The notes beneath the pieces were generated by a model. The model searched no databases, was not told where the DNA came from, and saw only the letters and a program-made list of their open reading frames with translations. This document shows positions 44,221 through 54,687 of a stretch of DNA of 64,000 nucleotides, one piece after another. The translations under genes were made by a program, and so were the position numbers. This stretch comes from Scalesia atractyloides (Eukaryota > Streptophyta > Magnoliopsida > Asterales > Asteraceae): contig CAMTDV010000007.1 in the NCBI GenBank assembly GCA_947069175.1, positions 54,579,583-54,643,582 on the forward strand, read 5' to 3'. How positions within the stretch are numbered: the first letter of the stretch is position 1; every line of letters starts with the position of its first letter.

Positions 44221-44858
44221 TGATCAAAAAGTTAGACAAGTGAATTAGGGAGTGAAGTATAAAACACAAGTCAAAAGATGTTTACCCGGGGAAAGTTTGG
44301 AGGCTAGCGCATCTAGGTTCCCGCGCTTCCATATAATCTTCCACGCAACCTTTTTGGGAGGTTGCGTGGAGATATCACTCTTGGGAGCCCTCTTCCTCTT
44401 TAGAGGCTCCGGGCTTGACTCCACGTCAATGGGTCATCGGGTTGGCAGCCGGAATATCCGCCATCTCGCGCGGCTCTAGCTTCAGCTTCTTCAAACCTAC
44501 ATGTACGTGTTTGGCACAGAACACGTACCTTTGGGCGGGTCCACCATAGGTTGAGCCGCCTTTTCTCTACCACCACGCTTGGCCCCGCGCACCTCTTTTT
44601 CTTTGGATCTGGGCCGATGCCAAAGTTTTTCAGCGCACATGCACCATGGCGCAACACAGTAAGCAATCTGAAACATATGTAAACAATCAAATTATGAAGG
44701 CTTACCACTTTCAGGCGTGGGGGCCGCCAGATCTGCGCTCCTGGGAAGCTCAAAGTTCCCCAGGATCTGCGCATACCAAGTGGGCTCCTCTGGGCCAAGG
44801 GCGATGTTATCCATCCGCCCATTCTCCCTTTGGAACGCCACCACATACATCGCCACCC

Positions 44859-44934
44859 CTGCAAAAACGCGCATATGGTTAGTCTGCGCACTACGAGAAA
44901 TCAGGAAATAAGGAAATGAAACAAAGGTACTTAC
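44859..44934 (-). other. Spliceosomal intron in antisense gene
   Basis: The 76-bp intron has donor AAAGA/GTAAGTACC and acceptor GTTTTTGCAG/GGGTGG on the minus strand. It joins the end of the PF04195-like region to the MYVVAFQRENG exon. Confidence 0.6.
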
Positions 44935-45740
44935 TCTTTTCCCCTTATATGTAAACCGGTTTCTCCCGGTGGTTGGGCTTCCATACCAGACTCATGCCCG
45001 CCGCCACCAGCGCCCTCTCCAGAAACTGGACCGCCGGGATATCTTTCATCTCCAAATACGATGGCTCCTGCGCTGGTATAGGAGATGTTTCAACAGCAAT
45101 ATCCTCCACCCCTCGGGAGTGCATCCGGAGTGGAATCACACCGGCATTCACATAAAAATAAATTGCCTTCCAATCATGGTAGGACTTTGGCGGTACGCGC
45201 AAAATTTTCTTGGCCTGGATTCTATGTTGGAAGGAATGGAAACCCAGGGAGCAGTGCAACTGGTAAAAAACCCTAAACCGGTTAACGGTTGGGATAATAC
45301 CCAAAGACCTACACAAAAATTCAAAATGTTTGATTCTCACCATCCCCATTAGATTGAGTTGGGAGATGTGGAATCGGTAATAGTTCAAAATTTCAAGAAA
45401 AATTTAGTTGCCGGCAACCGGAAGTTGCCATCTGCGAAAAAATCAAAAAATAAAGTAATACAGCCAGCCGGAGCGTTGGCGGCAGTCTCTCCGTTAAAGG
45501 GGTATCGGGCGTCCCAATCCTTAGGGAACCGGAACCTGGATACCATCCTCTGGAAGTTTTCCGGAGACCATTAAGCACCGGCAAAGACGTGGACGCCTCA
45601 CTAGCGGTAACACTATCAGGACCCTTGGTCGCCATCTGATATCGCCGGAGAGGGAAGATTGAAGAGAACAAGAACTCAAAGAATTCAGAGAGAGCAAGAA
45701 GAAGTTTTGAAAGTGTGCTTGTAACCCTAATGGAACCACC

Positions 45741-45748
45741 TATTTATA
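45741..45748 (-). promoter_or_regulatory. TATA box of the antisense gene
   Basis: TATAAATA on the minus strand in GGGTATAAATAGGTGG, 106 bp before the Met at 45635. It gives the antisense gene its own promoter, separate from the LTR. Confidence 0.6.
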
Positions 45749-46169
45749 CCCATCGCATTTAATGCGATGGGGAAACGTGACGCACGCGCCAACTCAACGG
45801 CCAATCTGCACAGGACGCGTGTAGGGCAAGTGGCAACTGACGGTCATCACGCGCGCGTGGTTGGCACTTTCTCTGCCAATTGATTAATGAAAAAGAGGTT
45901 GCACTGTTTACAGCATGCTACAACTGTCAACAGTCACTTCCACCTCACTTTTTTTCTCACCAACTCACTTGCAACATCAGCATGACGAAGATTCAAATTT
46001 CAAAAACCTCGTCATGAACAAAGGTTTCCCCCACACAAAGGTTTTCTTCATCCCTTATTGAATTCTTGCCGTGAAATAAGCGCGCATACATGAATTCTTA
46101 TAGTCCAGCACTCCACCTATTTGCCAACATGCACATAGGAGCACCACTGGACTGGGGGGGGGGGGGACT
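45749..46169. other. Upstream region of antisense gene and polypurine tract
   Basis: Non-coding. It should hold promoter elements for the minus-strand gene. Near the right end a run of 13 G (46154-46166) followed by ACTTGGAAGG is the plus-strand polypurine tract of the Tat element. Confidence 0.55.
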
Positions 46170-47242
46170 TGGAAGGTATGGTCCCAAAAACTCTGCGCTT
46201 GCGCAAGGAACATACCCTCAATGACAACATACCACAAGAATAACCTTGCGCGCAACACACAACGGTGCGCCATTCTTGAAACCAGCAGGTTGCCCAACAA
46301 ACCTTACGCGCAACTCGCAACGGTATTGCAACCTTGATATTAGCAGGTTTCACAACGAACCTTGCGCACACTGCGCAACAGCAAGTTAAACCTGCAAGTT
46401 CAGAACCTTGACCCTGCATGGATCAAACAACCATCTAGCCGTGAAGTCCTAAAACCTTGCACACGGCCAAGACCAACATGAGAGCAACTCATAGTCTGGA
46501 GAAAAGGACTTAATCCCTACAACTCCGTGCTGGTCAGAAAGCACTGATAAAGCCACGTGGAAAGGGAAGTGCAAAGAGGCGTTGACCAAATACAAGGGTA
46601 CAAAGTGGCAGAGCTGTGACCCAATAGCCGCTCGGCAGGTTGTGTCAGACTGCGTCGCATGATGAACAGTCCTGCAGAGGGCAGACTGTATGCAAGGACA
46701 ACACATGGCACCAACCAAACTCACACCAGCGACTGTCACACGATCTCCACTATCGGCTGATGACAGATCTGACACCAGGGACAACTGCCATGACACGTGG
46801 CTCTATTCACCATGCGCCAAGCGCACCTACTGCCAAAGATCATTAATGGTTGATGCAGAGGAGACAGAATGGATAATCCTGGTCATCGGTCCCGGGCCCA
46901 CGACCCATCAACCCATCTCCTACACACCTCTCTTCGGCTATAAAATAAGGATTACATCACAAGGTAAAAAAAACATATAACTTACAATCACAACACAATT
47001 GCATGCTGCTTTGAGCTTATTTGCTTATTACTTGCAATCCCAAATACTTATTCTCACGCCGGAGTGTGGTCACGGAGAAAACCTTCCCCCTTTCTCCCGT
47101 GACGAGGCTAATGGCGTTGCTAGTTTTGCAGATAGCTTGAAGTGAGATCACCCAGAAGAGCAAACGAGAGATAACCTTTTATGCAGAAGCGTTGAGCTGT
47201 AACTAAGATATCTACGGATACCTCTCGGTTCAGCCGGTTTCA
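46170..47242 (+). repeat. 3' LTR of the Tat-like element
   Basis: It starts TGGAAGGTATGGTCC and ends GCCGGTTTCA. It aligns with 31346-32382, with small differences and an extra segment near 47055-47110. TATA box at 46939-46947. Confidence 0.85.
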
Positions 47243-47247
47243 CCCTC
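47243..47247. repeat. Right target-site duplication of Tat-like element (CCCTC)
   Basis: Exact partner of 31341-31345. Confidence 0.82.
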
Positions 47248-47256
47248 TTATATTTT

Positions 47257-47975
47257 CTCATACGTTAATATTGTTTTTTTTAAAGTTACACCGTATTAAT
47301 AAGCATTTCATTCCCCTTAATTCAAACAGCCTGTTGTTTGAGTTTTCTTAAAAAATTATAGGATTTTAAATACTCATTACGTGGTTATGTGATTTTGAAC
47401 ACATTCAGTCTAAATCGATTACGTGATTACACATTTAATATGATGTGTTATACCTAATGTTAATACAATGTTTATTACGTGATTACACATTCAATAATAA
47501 GAACTTGATTGTTTATGTTTTATTACGTGATTAAATCTATAATATATGATATATGTGGTTATCATAGGTTGATTTGGCTAATGTTTTGTATATAACTTAT
47601 CCTTAACATGTAATTATACCTGAAATATTAGGTATTCCATGTGAAATATTATGTATTACATAATCACTCAGTGAGGTTTCACATAAATACTATAAATCAC
47701 ATAATTACTTATTGGTATTTAAAATCACGTTGTCACCTAATAATACATAGTCAACTATTGTTACGTAATTATGTAATCACATAGTGGGGTTTCATATAAA
47801 ATACTATAATGAAATCACGTAATGGATATTCAAAATCACGTAGTCACGTATTGGGTATTCAAAATCTTGTGTTTCTTTTTAAGAAAACTATAGTAATAGG
47901 TTGCTATAATTAAAAAGAATGAAATGCTTATTAATACGGTGTGATTTTTTTGTAAAAATATTAATGTACGAAAAA
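47257..47975. mobile_element. Fold-back (long TIR) non-autonomous element
   Basis: Arms of about 95 bp, 47257-47354 and 47879-47975, are inverted copies; both hold ACACCGTATTAATAAGCATT (reversed in the right arm). The interior repeats ATTACGTGATTACAC-type words in both orientations, so most of the element can fold. No ORF. The Tat element starts only a few bases from the left arm, so the true left end may lie at about 31232-31345. Confidence 0.6.
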
Positions 47976-48457
47976 ATACATCCGTTTGAAAATCAGGGGA
48001 GGAGTTCAAGTGAAAAAAGACCACAATACTCTTTCTCTATCTGTTTCTTTAATTGTTCGAACCTGTGATTTACCAAAACGTCACCGCCTAATTTTAAGTT
48101 ATTGATCTTAAGAGATAAATGGATGAGATTTTCCCCTATACTTCGTGCACAAATTGTATCTTGTATTTGATTCTCTACCTACAAATATATGTAAAAATAC
48201 ATATATCAATTATTTTCCTGTTCTAGGCAGAAGAACCTAAGAGGAATACTTTTCTTGTCGAGATGATGTGTATTTTGATGTGAAATTTCGATGAAATAAG
48301 TATGTGGTTATGCAATAGATTGTTTTATAGTATAAGAAATGTATTTTCAACTCATTTAATGTGTTTGCATGTATAAGATGGCCGTTGGTTGTCAATTTTT
48401 TGCGTATAAAGCACAATCGGAATGTGACATATTACCCGGTAAATAAGGTTATTATTT
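47976..48457. other. AT-rich flank
   Basis: No gene. Positions 48360-48457 are similar to 49609-49712 (both contain TTTGCATGTATA and GGTAAATAAGGTTATTAT), an old direct duplication around the Mutator-like element. Confidence 0.45.
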
Positions 48458-48671
48458 GAGTTAAATTTCGTTTTGCGCCCTTGTAGTTGGTCATTTTAAC
48501 GATATTATCCCAATCATTTAAAAAGTTTTATTTTCCTCCAATAGTTTATTATGTTTTTTTTTCCAATCAGCTCCCTAACACTAACTCCATCTAAAATGTT
48601 TGTTAATTGGAATGGTATTTTACTAACTTCAAGTATAAAACTAAGGATATCTTAATAAAATTACAAATAAA

Positions 48672-48703
<32 letters not shown>

Positions 48704-49591
48704 CACAACCCATAAACTATCTGCTCCATCTCTTCTCTCTCTACACTCTCTATCTTCTCCATCACCAGCAACCATCACCACCATGCACGACCCCCACCCT
48801 ACCACCATCTCCACCAAACCACCACCTCACCAACCTAGATTGATGATCGTCGTCCTCTACAACCCACAATCTGAAATTGGAAGCCTTAGTTGTGTCGTTG
48901 TCCTTTATAACCCTAGGTCAGCACCGCAATCGAAGCCCTACGGTGGCCGTGGTTTATCGGAATTAGGGTTTTGTCTAGGTGTGCAGTGGTGGTGCATTGA
49001 AGCTTAGGGTTTTCTTAGATCCATATTTGTCTAGGTGTGCAGTAGTGGAGCATTCAAGCTCAGGGTTTTCTTAGATATAAAACTTGCGACTTGGGGGCCG
49101 GCTACAAGGTTGTCGTTGTGGAAGGGTTTTGACCAGTGGCAGTTAAGATGTGATAGAGGTGTTGGTTTAGTGGCGTCTGATTGGGTGTGGTGGTGATGGT
49201 TTCACAGTGATGGTGGTGGTGGTGTGGTTTCATAGTGGTGGCAGGTGATGGTGGTTTCAAGGGGGTGGTGGTTTCACAATGGAGGGCTAGTAGTGATGGC
49301 AATTGCTGGTGGTCAACTAGTGGTGGTGTTTGGTTGGTAAATAGGGGGGAGGGTGATCAATTAATTTAATAGATTTGTATCTTTAATATCAATAAATAAA
49401 AAATAAAACATATTTGAAGAATTAATTACTCATATTCAAAATTACTGAAACATCCTTTTGTTTAACTAAGTTAGAGGCGATGAGTAAAATGGTAATAAGT
49501 TATAAAGACCTGAGAGAAAAATATATTTTTTAAATGATTGAGACAAAACCGTTAAAATGATCAAACCACATAAAAAAATAAAAGTTAACTC
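48458..49591. mobile_element. Mutator-like non-autonomous TIR element (possible Pack-MULE)
   Basis: The 1134-bp element is flanked by an exact 9-bp duplication, TTATTATTT, at 48449-48457 and 49592-49600, the size used by Mutator transposases. TIRs of about 100 bp begin GAGTTAA at both ends and share TCATTTTAACG and CAATCATTTAAAAA. The interior has a TA microsatellite (about 48675-48702), a CCA-rich His/Pro-coding stretch on the plus strand (48760-48840) and a GGT/TGG-rich stretch (49130-49330). That GC-richer content could be a captured host gene fragment, but I do not recognise a protein. Confidence 0.75.
48675..48702. repeat. TA microsatellite
   Basis: An uninterrupted TA run of about 28 bp inside the Mutator-like element. 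Confidence 0.8.
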
Positions 49592-49600
49592 TTATTATTT

Positions 49601-52278
49601 TGATGCTATGTTATTGTTTGCATGTATATGAATTATTATGATTGTGGTTATAAAATATATAAACCAAAATCGGAATATGACACAGATTACCTGGTAAATA
49701 AGGTTATTATCATGGTTGTCATATAAATTATTATGATATGTTTACAAAATGCAATCTCTTAATTCATTTTTATATTTCAAAGATTACCGATTACCCTATA
49801 CTTTAAAGATTACCTTAAATGAGGTTATTATTTTGAATATTAATTAACTAAGTTAGAATCCCATTAGAATCCCATATAGTAATACGGGTTGTATAAATAT
49901 AATTTTATATAATAAATAATAAAAATATATACATTAAAAAAAACGTATTACACGTGTTGAATAAAATAAAATATAATATCATATGTTAACAGAAATAGTC
50001 ATCAAAATTTATCTTTTAAAAATGAACATTGATGTACTATTTACTTATTATAACATTTTACTTTGTTTTTTTTATTTTGCATAAATGTAATTTTATATAT
50101 AAATTATAAAAAAGATATATCTTTTTAAAAAACTCGTATATTACACGCGTTGAATAAAATATAACGTCATATGTTAACACATAGAGTCGTCAAGATTTGT
50201 CTTTTAAAAATGAACTTCGATGTACTATTTACTTATTATTACATTTTACTTGTTTTTTGTTATTATTATTAGGTTAATAACACATGTATTACATGGGGTT
50301 GAATCCCGTTTTTATGATACATTCAAATAATGAGATACAATTATTTTAGTTAGTTTTATGCACCTTCATGCTTATTTAATTATTTAATTCACAAAACACT
50401 CGTCTTAAATTTGTATTCAAGAGAGTTTATGATACAAAAAGGTGGAGATCGATCCCCACGTTTTTATATGTTTCATCATTTTATGAATTATATAAAATCA
50501 AGAATTAAATTCTCTTTGAATGGAGTATAGAATTGTTATATTTAAAAATGGTGTTCTTTCTACATGTTGATGCAATGTGCGATAAATAATGGGTTTAAAC
50601 CAATTATAACATTACGTCTACCATTATAGCTATGCGTCTAAAACACTTACAATTTGATAGAATCATATGCCCGACCTTGAATAAGTATTTAATTCTAGTG
50701 AAAAAAATAATACTATTATTAAGTATATATCAAACAGGAACCTTTGATTCCTAATTTACCATAATCTTAATCACCGAACTCCAATATATATACTCATAAT
50801 AAAGACAAACGTTTATATTCTTATCTAATTTTTTGTTTAAAATTATTATTATTTAATATGATCATAAAAAAACAAATGTTTATCCTTATCTAAATATTTA
50901 TTTTTATCTGTTATTTTGTTTAAAATTATTATTATTTAATACTAGAGATAAATAAAAAAATAAGGTGAGAAAACACCAGAAAGTGACATGTGTTCAAAAA
51001 AATTTTTTATATATTATTATAGAAAGATGAGTTAATTTTATTGTAATTAATTATTCGTGAAATTAGGTAAATAAGGTGAGCGAGAGGAATGTGTAATCAC
51101 ACGAAAAAGAAAGTCTTAATTGTAATTAAACTGGTAAGTTTAACCGATCGCGAGGAAAAATACATACTCATTTAATACTCATTTAATTACATATATGACG
51201 CCCCGTGTAATAAGAAAATAAAATTCTAAAAGTAAAGTTGTATTATATCTGAAATGATACCGACACGTGTTTTACATCAATCCAAAACATAAAAACAAAT
51301 GCTCAAAAATAAAGTTGTAAGATACCCAATATGATACCGACACGTATTTTACATCAATAAAAAATATAAATATATATAAATATGCATGGATGGCAATCGA
51401 ACACCATGAGTAAACCCCAAACTAGAGACATATGGGACGGGTTTAGGGTTGGGTAATCGTGTATGTGACCGGGTTTGGGATTTATTGTTATTTTTTTCAC
51501 AGCTTTCGGTCGGGTTTGAGATTTAGTGATGTACCCGTTTACCCAATAAAGTGTACCCGTTCACCCGATTGTATATCGGATATAATTTATTTTATTTTTT
51601 AAATAAGTGTAATTTATTTCGGTCAGTGTTGTTTTGATTCGTTACGAGATCGGTACGGTTACTCGGTGTTGCTTAAAATACCGAAAAATAGTTTATTTTA
51701 TTCTTTATAATAAATTTTATATCGTATTGTTGAGAGAAAATAAAACCAAGCTGCATAGTTTTTCTCTATAACAAACGTAAGTTGTTAGAGAAAAACAAAT
51801 TTATTAAAATATTAAATGGTTAAAGGATGTGTACTATTTATATTATATATAAAAGTTTAGCTGAATTAGTTTCCATAATTGTCAATGTAATTACTTGTGG
51901 ATTTAAAATATATTGGGCTGGAAAAAGGAAATATAAAATTTTATCTTTGCCGTTCAAAACACAAACTGCTAATGATTCTAGCGTCTTGTTAGTATGCTCA
52001 AGTTAACATATAATCTTGTCTATGCCGTTTCAAAAAGATATCTATGTTTGAGGATATAATGACCTACAAGTTTATTAGGCCATTATAATGCAAGTGATAA
52101 GAACTGATGTCATAGTGACAACTTTGGAAGTCGAGGAAGTTCACAAGCAAGATATCATGATTATGGAAGTCACTAACAAATGTACAAGTAATTCCATTTG
52201 AGAAGGGAGGGTTGGATCTATAGTACAAATAATATAGGGTTGGGCATAGGGTCTTCAAACAAATAAGGCCCTCCACTT
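49601..52278. other. AT-rich non-coding stretch
   Basis: No ORF or RNA gene is supported. It includes a direct repeat (49948-50252). Around 51430-51600 words such as ACCCGTTTACCC and GGGTTTGGGAT look like a relic of a hAT-type MITE, without clear ends. Confidence 0.45.
49948..50252. repeat. Direct repeat, two diverged copies about 193 bp apart
   Basis: TTACACGTGTTGAATAAAAT at 49948 and TTACACGCGTTGAATAAAAT at 50141. Each is followed by CATATGTTAACA, TCTTTTAAAAATGAAC and GATGTACTATTTACTTATTA. An old tandem duplication. Confidence 0.7.
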
Positions 52279-52286
52279 AAAAAAAT

Positions 52287-52598
52287 GGGTTATTGGATTT
52301 TAATAATCTTAAGATTCTCTTATTGGCCGATAATAATCACAACTTTAAAATTTCCCCCAACAATCCCGACTTCTAAGAATTTGGCCCTCCATTAATCATT
52401 TTCTGACATAAAAGAATTCCGCTTCCTTAATGGATTCAAGTGCACCTGCAGACTCCTTAAATGATTTAAGTGCCTATATTGGAAAAGGATCAATGGGGGT
52501 CAAATTCTTACAAGTTGGGATCGTTGGAGGTAATTTTGAGAGTTAGGATTATTATCGGGTAACCGGTGAAACTTAGGATTATTAAAATTCAATAACCC
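52287..52598. mobile_element. 312-bp MITE with long TIRs
   Basis: Ends are GGGTTATTGGATTTTAATAA and the inverse of GGGTTATTGAATTTTAATAA; the inverted similarity runs about 110 bp on each side. It is flanked by AAAAAAAT at 52279-52286 and 52599-52606, an apparent 8-bp TSD, though low complexity weakens it. No ORF. Confidence 0.7.
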
Positions 52599-52606
52599 AA
52601 AAAAAT

Positions 52607-53120
52607 TAATATACTAACTATTAATATTAATGCAAACTTAATGTTTCAGATTTGTTTGATTCCTTATACAAGCAAACCACTCTCTATTATAGTTTTGTTA
52701 GATTTTTGTTTAGTTCCAAACACGGATATTTATATCAATCAAAAAAAGGAAAAGAATCAAAAAATTTCATTTCGCTTAGGGCTATAAAAAGGTTTGATTG
52801 ACGCTGTCAGAAGATAGAAACCTAGAAATGAAATGGAAGTAGCACCGATGTCTTCATTAATCATCGTAATTCTTTGCTTTATGAATATACTTTTTTTTCT
52901 AAAATATAATATATTTAAAGTATGTTTTCAACGTGACTAATCAATAAAAATAAAACATGAAAACTATTAAAGATATTGTTTCTGTACGTAAAACTGTTTC
53001 ATATTAGAGTTGGTTATAGATTTTAACTATAAAAGCTATTTTTTTATGTTTAGGCTACCAAGCTAAGTGATTTGAGTTGAGTATATCTTGAGAATATGGG
53101 TAAAAGAAACCTTAATCATT
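52607..53120. other. AT-rich flank, no gene seen
   Basis: Short open frames only. Nothing recognised. Confidence 0.4.
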
Positions 53121-53268
53121 GGCGGATCAAGAAAATATTCGTAGGGGTAAAGTTTTATAAAAATGGGTAACGAAATCGAAAAAAAGTCAAAAAGGTCAAT
53201 TTTTTCCAAAATTTACACTGCCGCCGGAGCGTCAAGGGGTAGCTGCGTCTAAGGTATGTCCGCCCCTG
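53121..53268. mobile_element. Short MITE between 12-bp direct repeats
   Basis: A 148-bp segment between exact copies of ACCTTAATCATT (53109-53120 and 53269-53280). Ends carry GGCGGATC on the left and GTCCGCCCCTG on the right, so the terminal inverted repeat is about 6-8 bp. The duplication is longer than a standard hAT TSD, perhaps by chance extension. Confidence 0.5.
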
Positions 53269-53604
53269 ACCTTAATCATTAGATTCATCCATAAACAATG
53301 AAATTATAGATTTGAGATAACGAAACTTACTTCTAGGAATCAGGCCATAGAGAAGGAGATGTTGATGCCAATAATTTATTCTCATTCAGTTCCGTTGATA
53401 TGTTACTGACAGATATGCTCAAATGTAATTATAATAATAAAATAGTAACAAAATTTAAAAGTTAAAAGAATTGAATACAAAAAAATAATTTTACAGTTCA
53501 TGTTTTGTGTTTGAGGTTGTCAACATGGTTCAAGTTACTTTTCCCTCGTCCTCAATAATTGTATTGTGTAAAATTAGGTAACAACTAATACATAGCATTT
53601 CTAA

Positions 53605-53671
53605 AAGTAATCATGCATCAACTTGTTTGGAACGTGATTAGAAGTAATCATGCATCAACTTGTTTGCAACC
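53605..53671. repeat. 37-bp tandem duplication
   Basis: AAGTAATCATGCATCAACTT starts at 53605 and again at 53642, followed by GTTTG and then AAC. A recent two-copy tandem repeat inside the Harbinger-like relic. Confidence 0.8.
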
Positions 53672-53840
53672 TCACGTTCCGATCAATTTGTTTTCTTCTA
53701 ATAATCGGACGTGGATGTTGACTAACGTATTGCATGAACTCTGCCACCAGTTAAACCGCATTTGTAATAGCCTCCGATATCTCGTAAGGATCTGCAGACG
53801 TGCTATCTTTACTACTAGACGAAGACGCATAATAATGCAT
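53620..53840 (-). pseudogene. Possible PIF/Harbinger protein N-terminal relic
   Basis: On the minus strand from Met 53840: MHYYASSSSSKDSTSADPYE, then ISEAITNAV, a stop, then EFMQYVSQHPRPIIRRKQID. Ser-rich starts followed by an Arg-rich IDR..RL..DYF pattern occur in plant ALP1/HARBI1-type proteins, from memory. The conserved DDE region is absent. Nearby 54010-54150 has hairpin and AGGGGGTGTTCCCC words often seen at Harbinger-type MITE ends. Weak evidence. Confidence 0.3.
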
Positions 53841-54216
53841 TTTTGTGGTTTTGAAATAGTACACGATAAGGATTTTATGAAGTTTTGTTGGGTTAAAATG
53901 AGAAGGGTGTGGTGGTATTTTCATTGTGTAGAATGGAAAAGAATATATATATATATATAGCCTAACGGCTGGTACAACGGCTACATTTATAAATTTCCTC
54001 ATCGTTCAACGTGTGGTTCAAACCACACGCATGAGTCCACGAGGTCAATCAAGAGGGGGTGTTCCCCTCGTGGTTTGGCCATTTCATACGCTATAACAAA
54101 TCCACTACGGATAGCCTGAGAGTCGCGTGTGGTTGAACTATATGATCACAATAACGAAACATGAGCTAAAATTACTATCCAAATTGTTTTATTTCAAGCC
54201 AATCAAATCATTCTAC
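53841..54216. other. Non-coding stretch with hairpin
   Basis: It contains the inverted repeat CGTGTGGTT-CA-AACCACACG near 54009-54028, and GAGGGGGTGTTCCCCTC near 54053-54069. Both suggest a transposon end, but no paired TIR was found. Confidence 0.4.
53941..53961. repeat. TA microsatellite
   Basis: A short TA run of about 20 bp. Confidence 0.7.
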
Positions 54217-54687
54217 GGGTATGTTTCGCAAAAGTAGATGGTGACTGAAAGCTGAAAGCTGTAGCTTTTTAGATATATTTAGGTGTTTGGAGAGTACCTG
54301 AAGCTTTTAATAAAATGTATAAAATGACCAAACCACGTTATCTTCTAATAACTTAGAATTTGATTTATTCGTTATCTTTGGAAAAAAAAATAATCAAAGA
54401 AATCTGTTTAAAAGATAACTAAGAATTTGATTTTTCGTTACTTTTAGGAAAAAAAATAAAAAGTTGGTACATTAAAAAGTTCATTATCTTTAGAAGTTAA
54501 AATAGTTATTTTTTTCCCTAAAAACTTATAGCTCTTTCTAAACGCTACTAGTAGGAGTGTTCAACCAAAAGATTCAAGTCCCTAACCTAAAAGTCTCAAG
54601 TTCCTTCAAGTAAACAAGACTTTTTATTGAGTAAAAATTTTTTGTTAAAAGTAATAAACTTTTAAAAGATACATCCCAAACATACCC
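54217..54687. mobile_element. Putative MITE with GGGTATGTTT termini
   Basis: The left end GGGTATGTTT (54217-54226) and right end AAACATACCC (54678-54687) are perfect inverted repeats. TAC flanks both sides, which could be a 3-bp TSD or chance. The interior is AT-rich and non-coding. Confidence 0.45.

Larger units (their letters stand above)
40650..45635 (-). pseudogene. Antisense gene of Tat element (Transposase_28-like, PF04195), multi-exon
   Basis: It reads opposite to gag-pol in the 3' region. The Met is at 45635 (MATKGPDSVTASEASTSLP). Broken frames then give ILNYYRFHISQLNLMGMVRI, KHFEFLCRSLGIIPTVNRFR, VPPKSYHDWKAIYFYVNAGV and ERALVAAGMSLVW, resembling the plant gypsy-type putative transposase domain (PF04195), recognised from memory. 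Downstream exons include MYVVAFQRENGRMDN and a Lys/Arg-rich part; the tail has MLWMQHHGVVN joined by an intron to IANSILNSVELDDVL. Two introns have good borders: 44859-44934 and 40979-41045. A TATA box lies 106 bp upstream. The gene is broken by frameshifts and by the block at 41395-44220. Function unknown. Confidence 0.7.
31346..47242 (+). mobile_element. Tat-like Ty3/gypsy element, degenerate, with nested insertions
   Basis: The 15.9-kb element has LTRs 31346-32382 and 46170-47242, TSD CCCTC, a TTGGCGCC primer site at 32383-32390 and a G-rich polypurine tract just before the 3' LTR. Plus-strand order: gag, protease, RT, RNase H remnants, integrase. The 3' region then carries a long antisense gene. 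An additional RNase H-like segment (38583-38960) and the antisense gene are both hallmarks of the Tat lineage by family knowledge. All ORFs are broken. Nested in it are a gypsy solo LTR (33828-36204) and a retroelement-like block (41395-44220). Confidence 0.88.

Noticed and set aside
44668..44705. Third intron of the antisense gene (GTAAGCC to TTTCAG)
   Set aside because: It would be only 38 bp, below usual plant intron size; the true acceptor was not identified.
48607..48843. A His/Pro-rich protein gene
   Set aside because: Low-complexity CCA repeats and a microsatellite inside a Mutator-like element; no domain and no supported gene structure.
51400..51600. A further hAT MITE (ACCCG and GGGTTT words)
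   Set aside because: No paired termini or TSD could be found; noted only as a possible relic.
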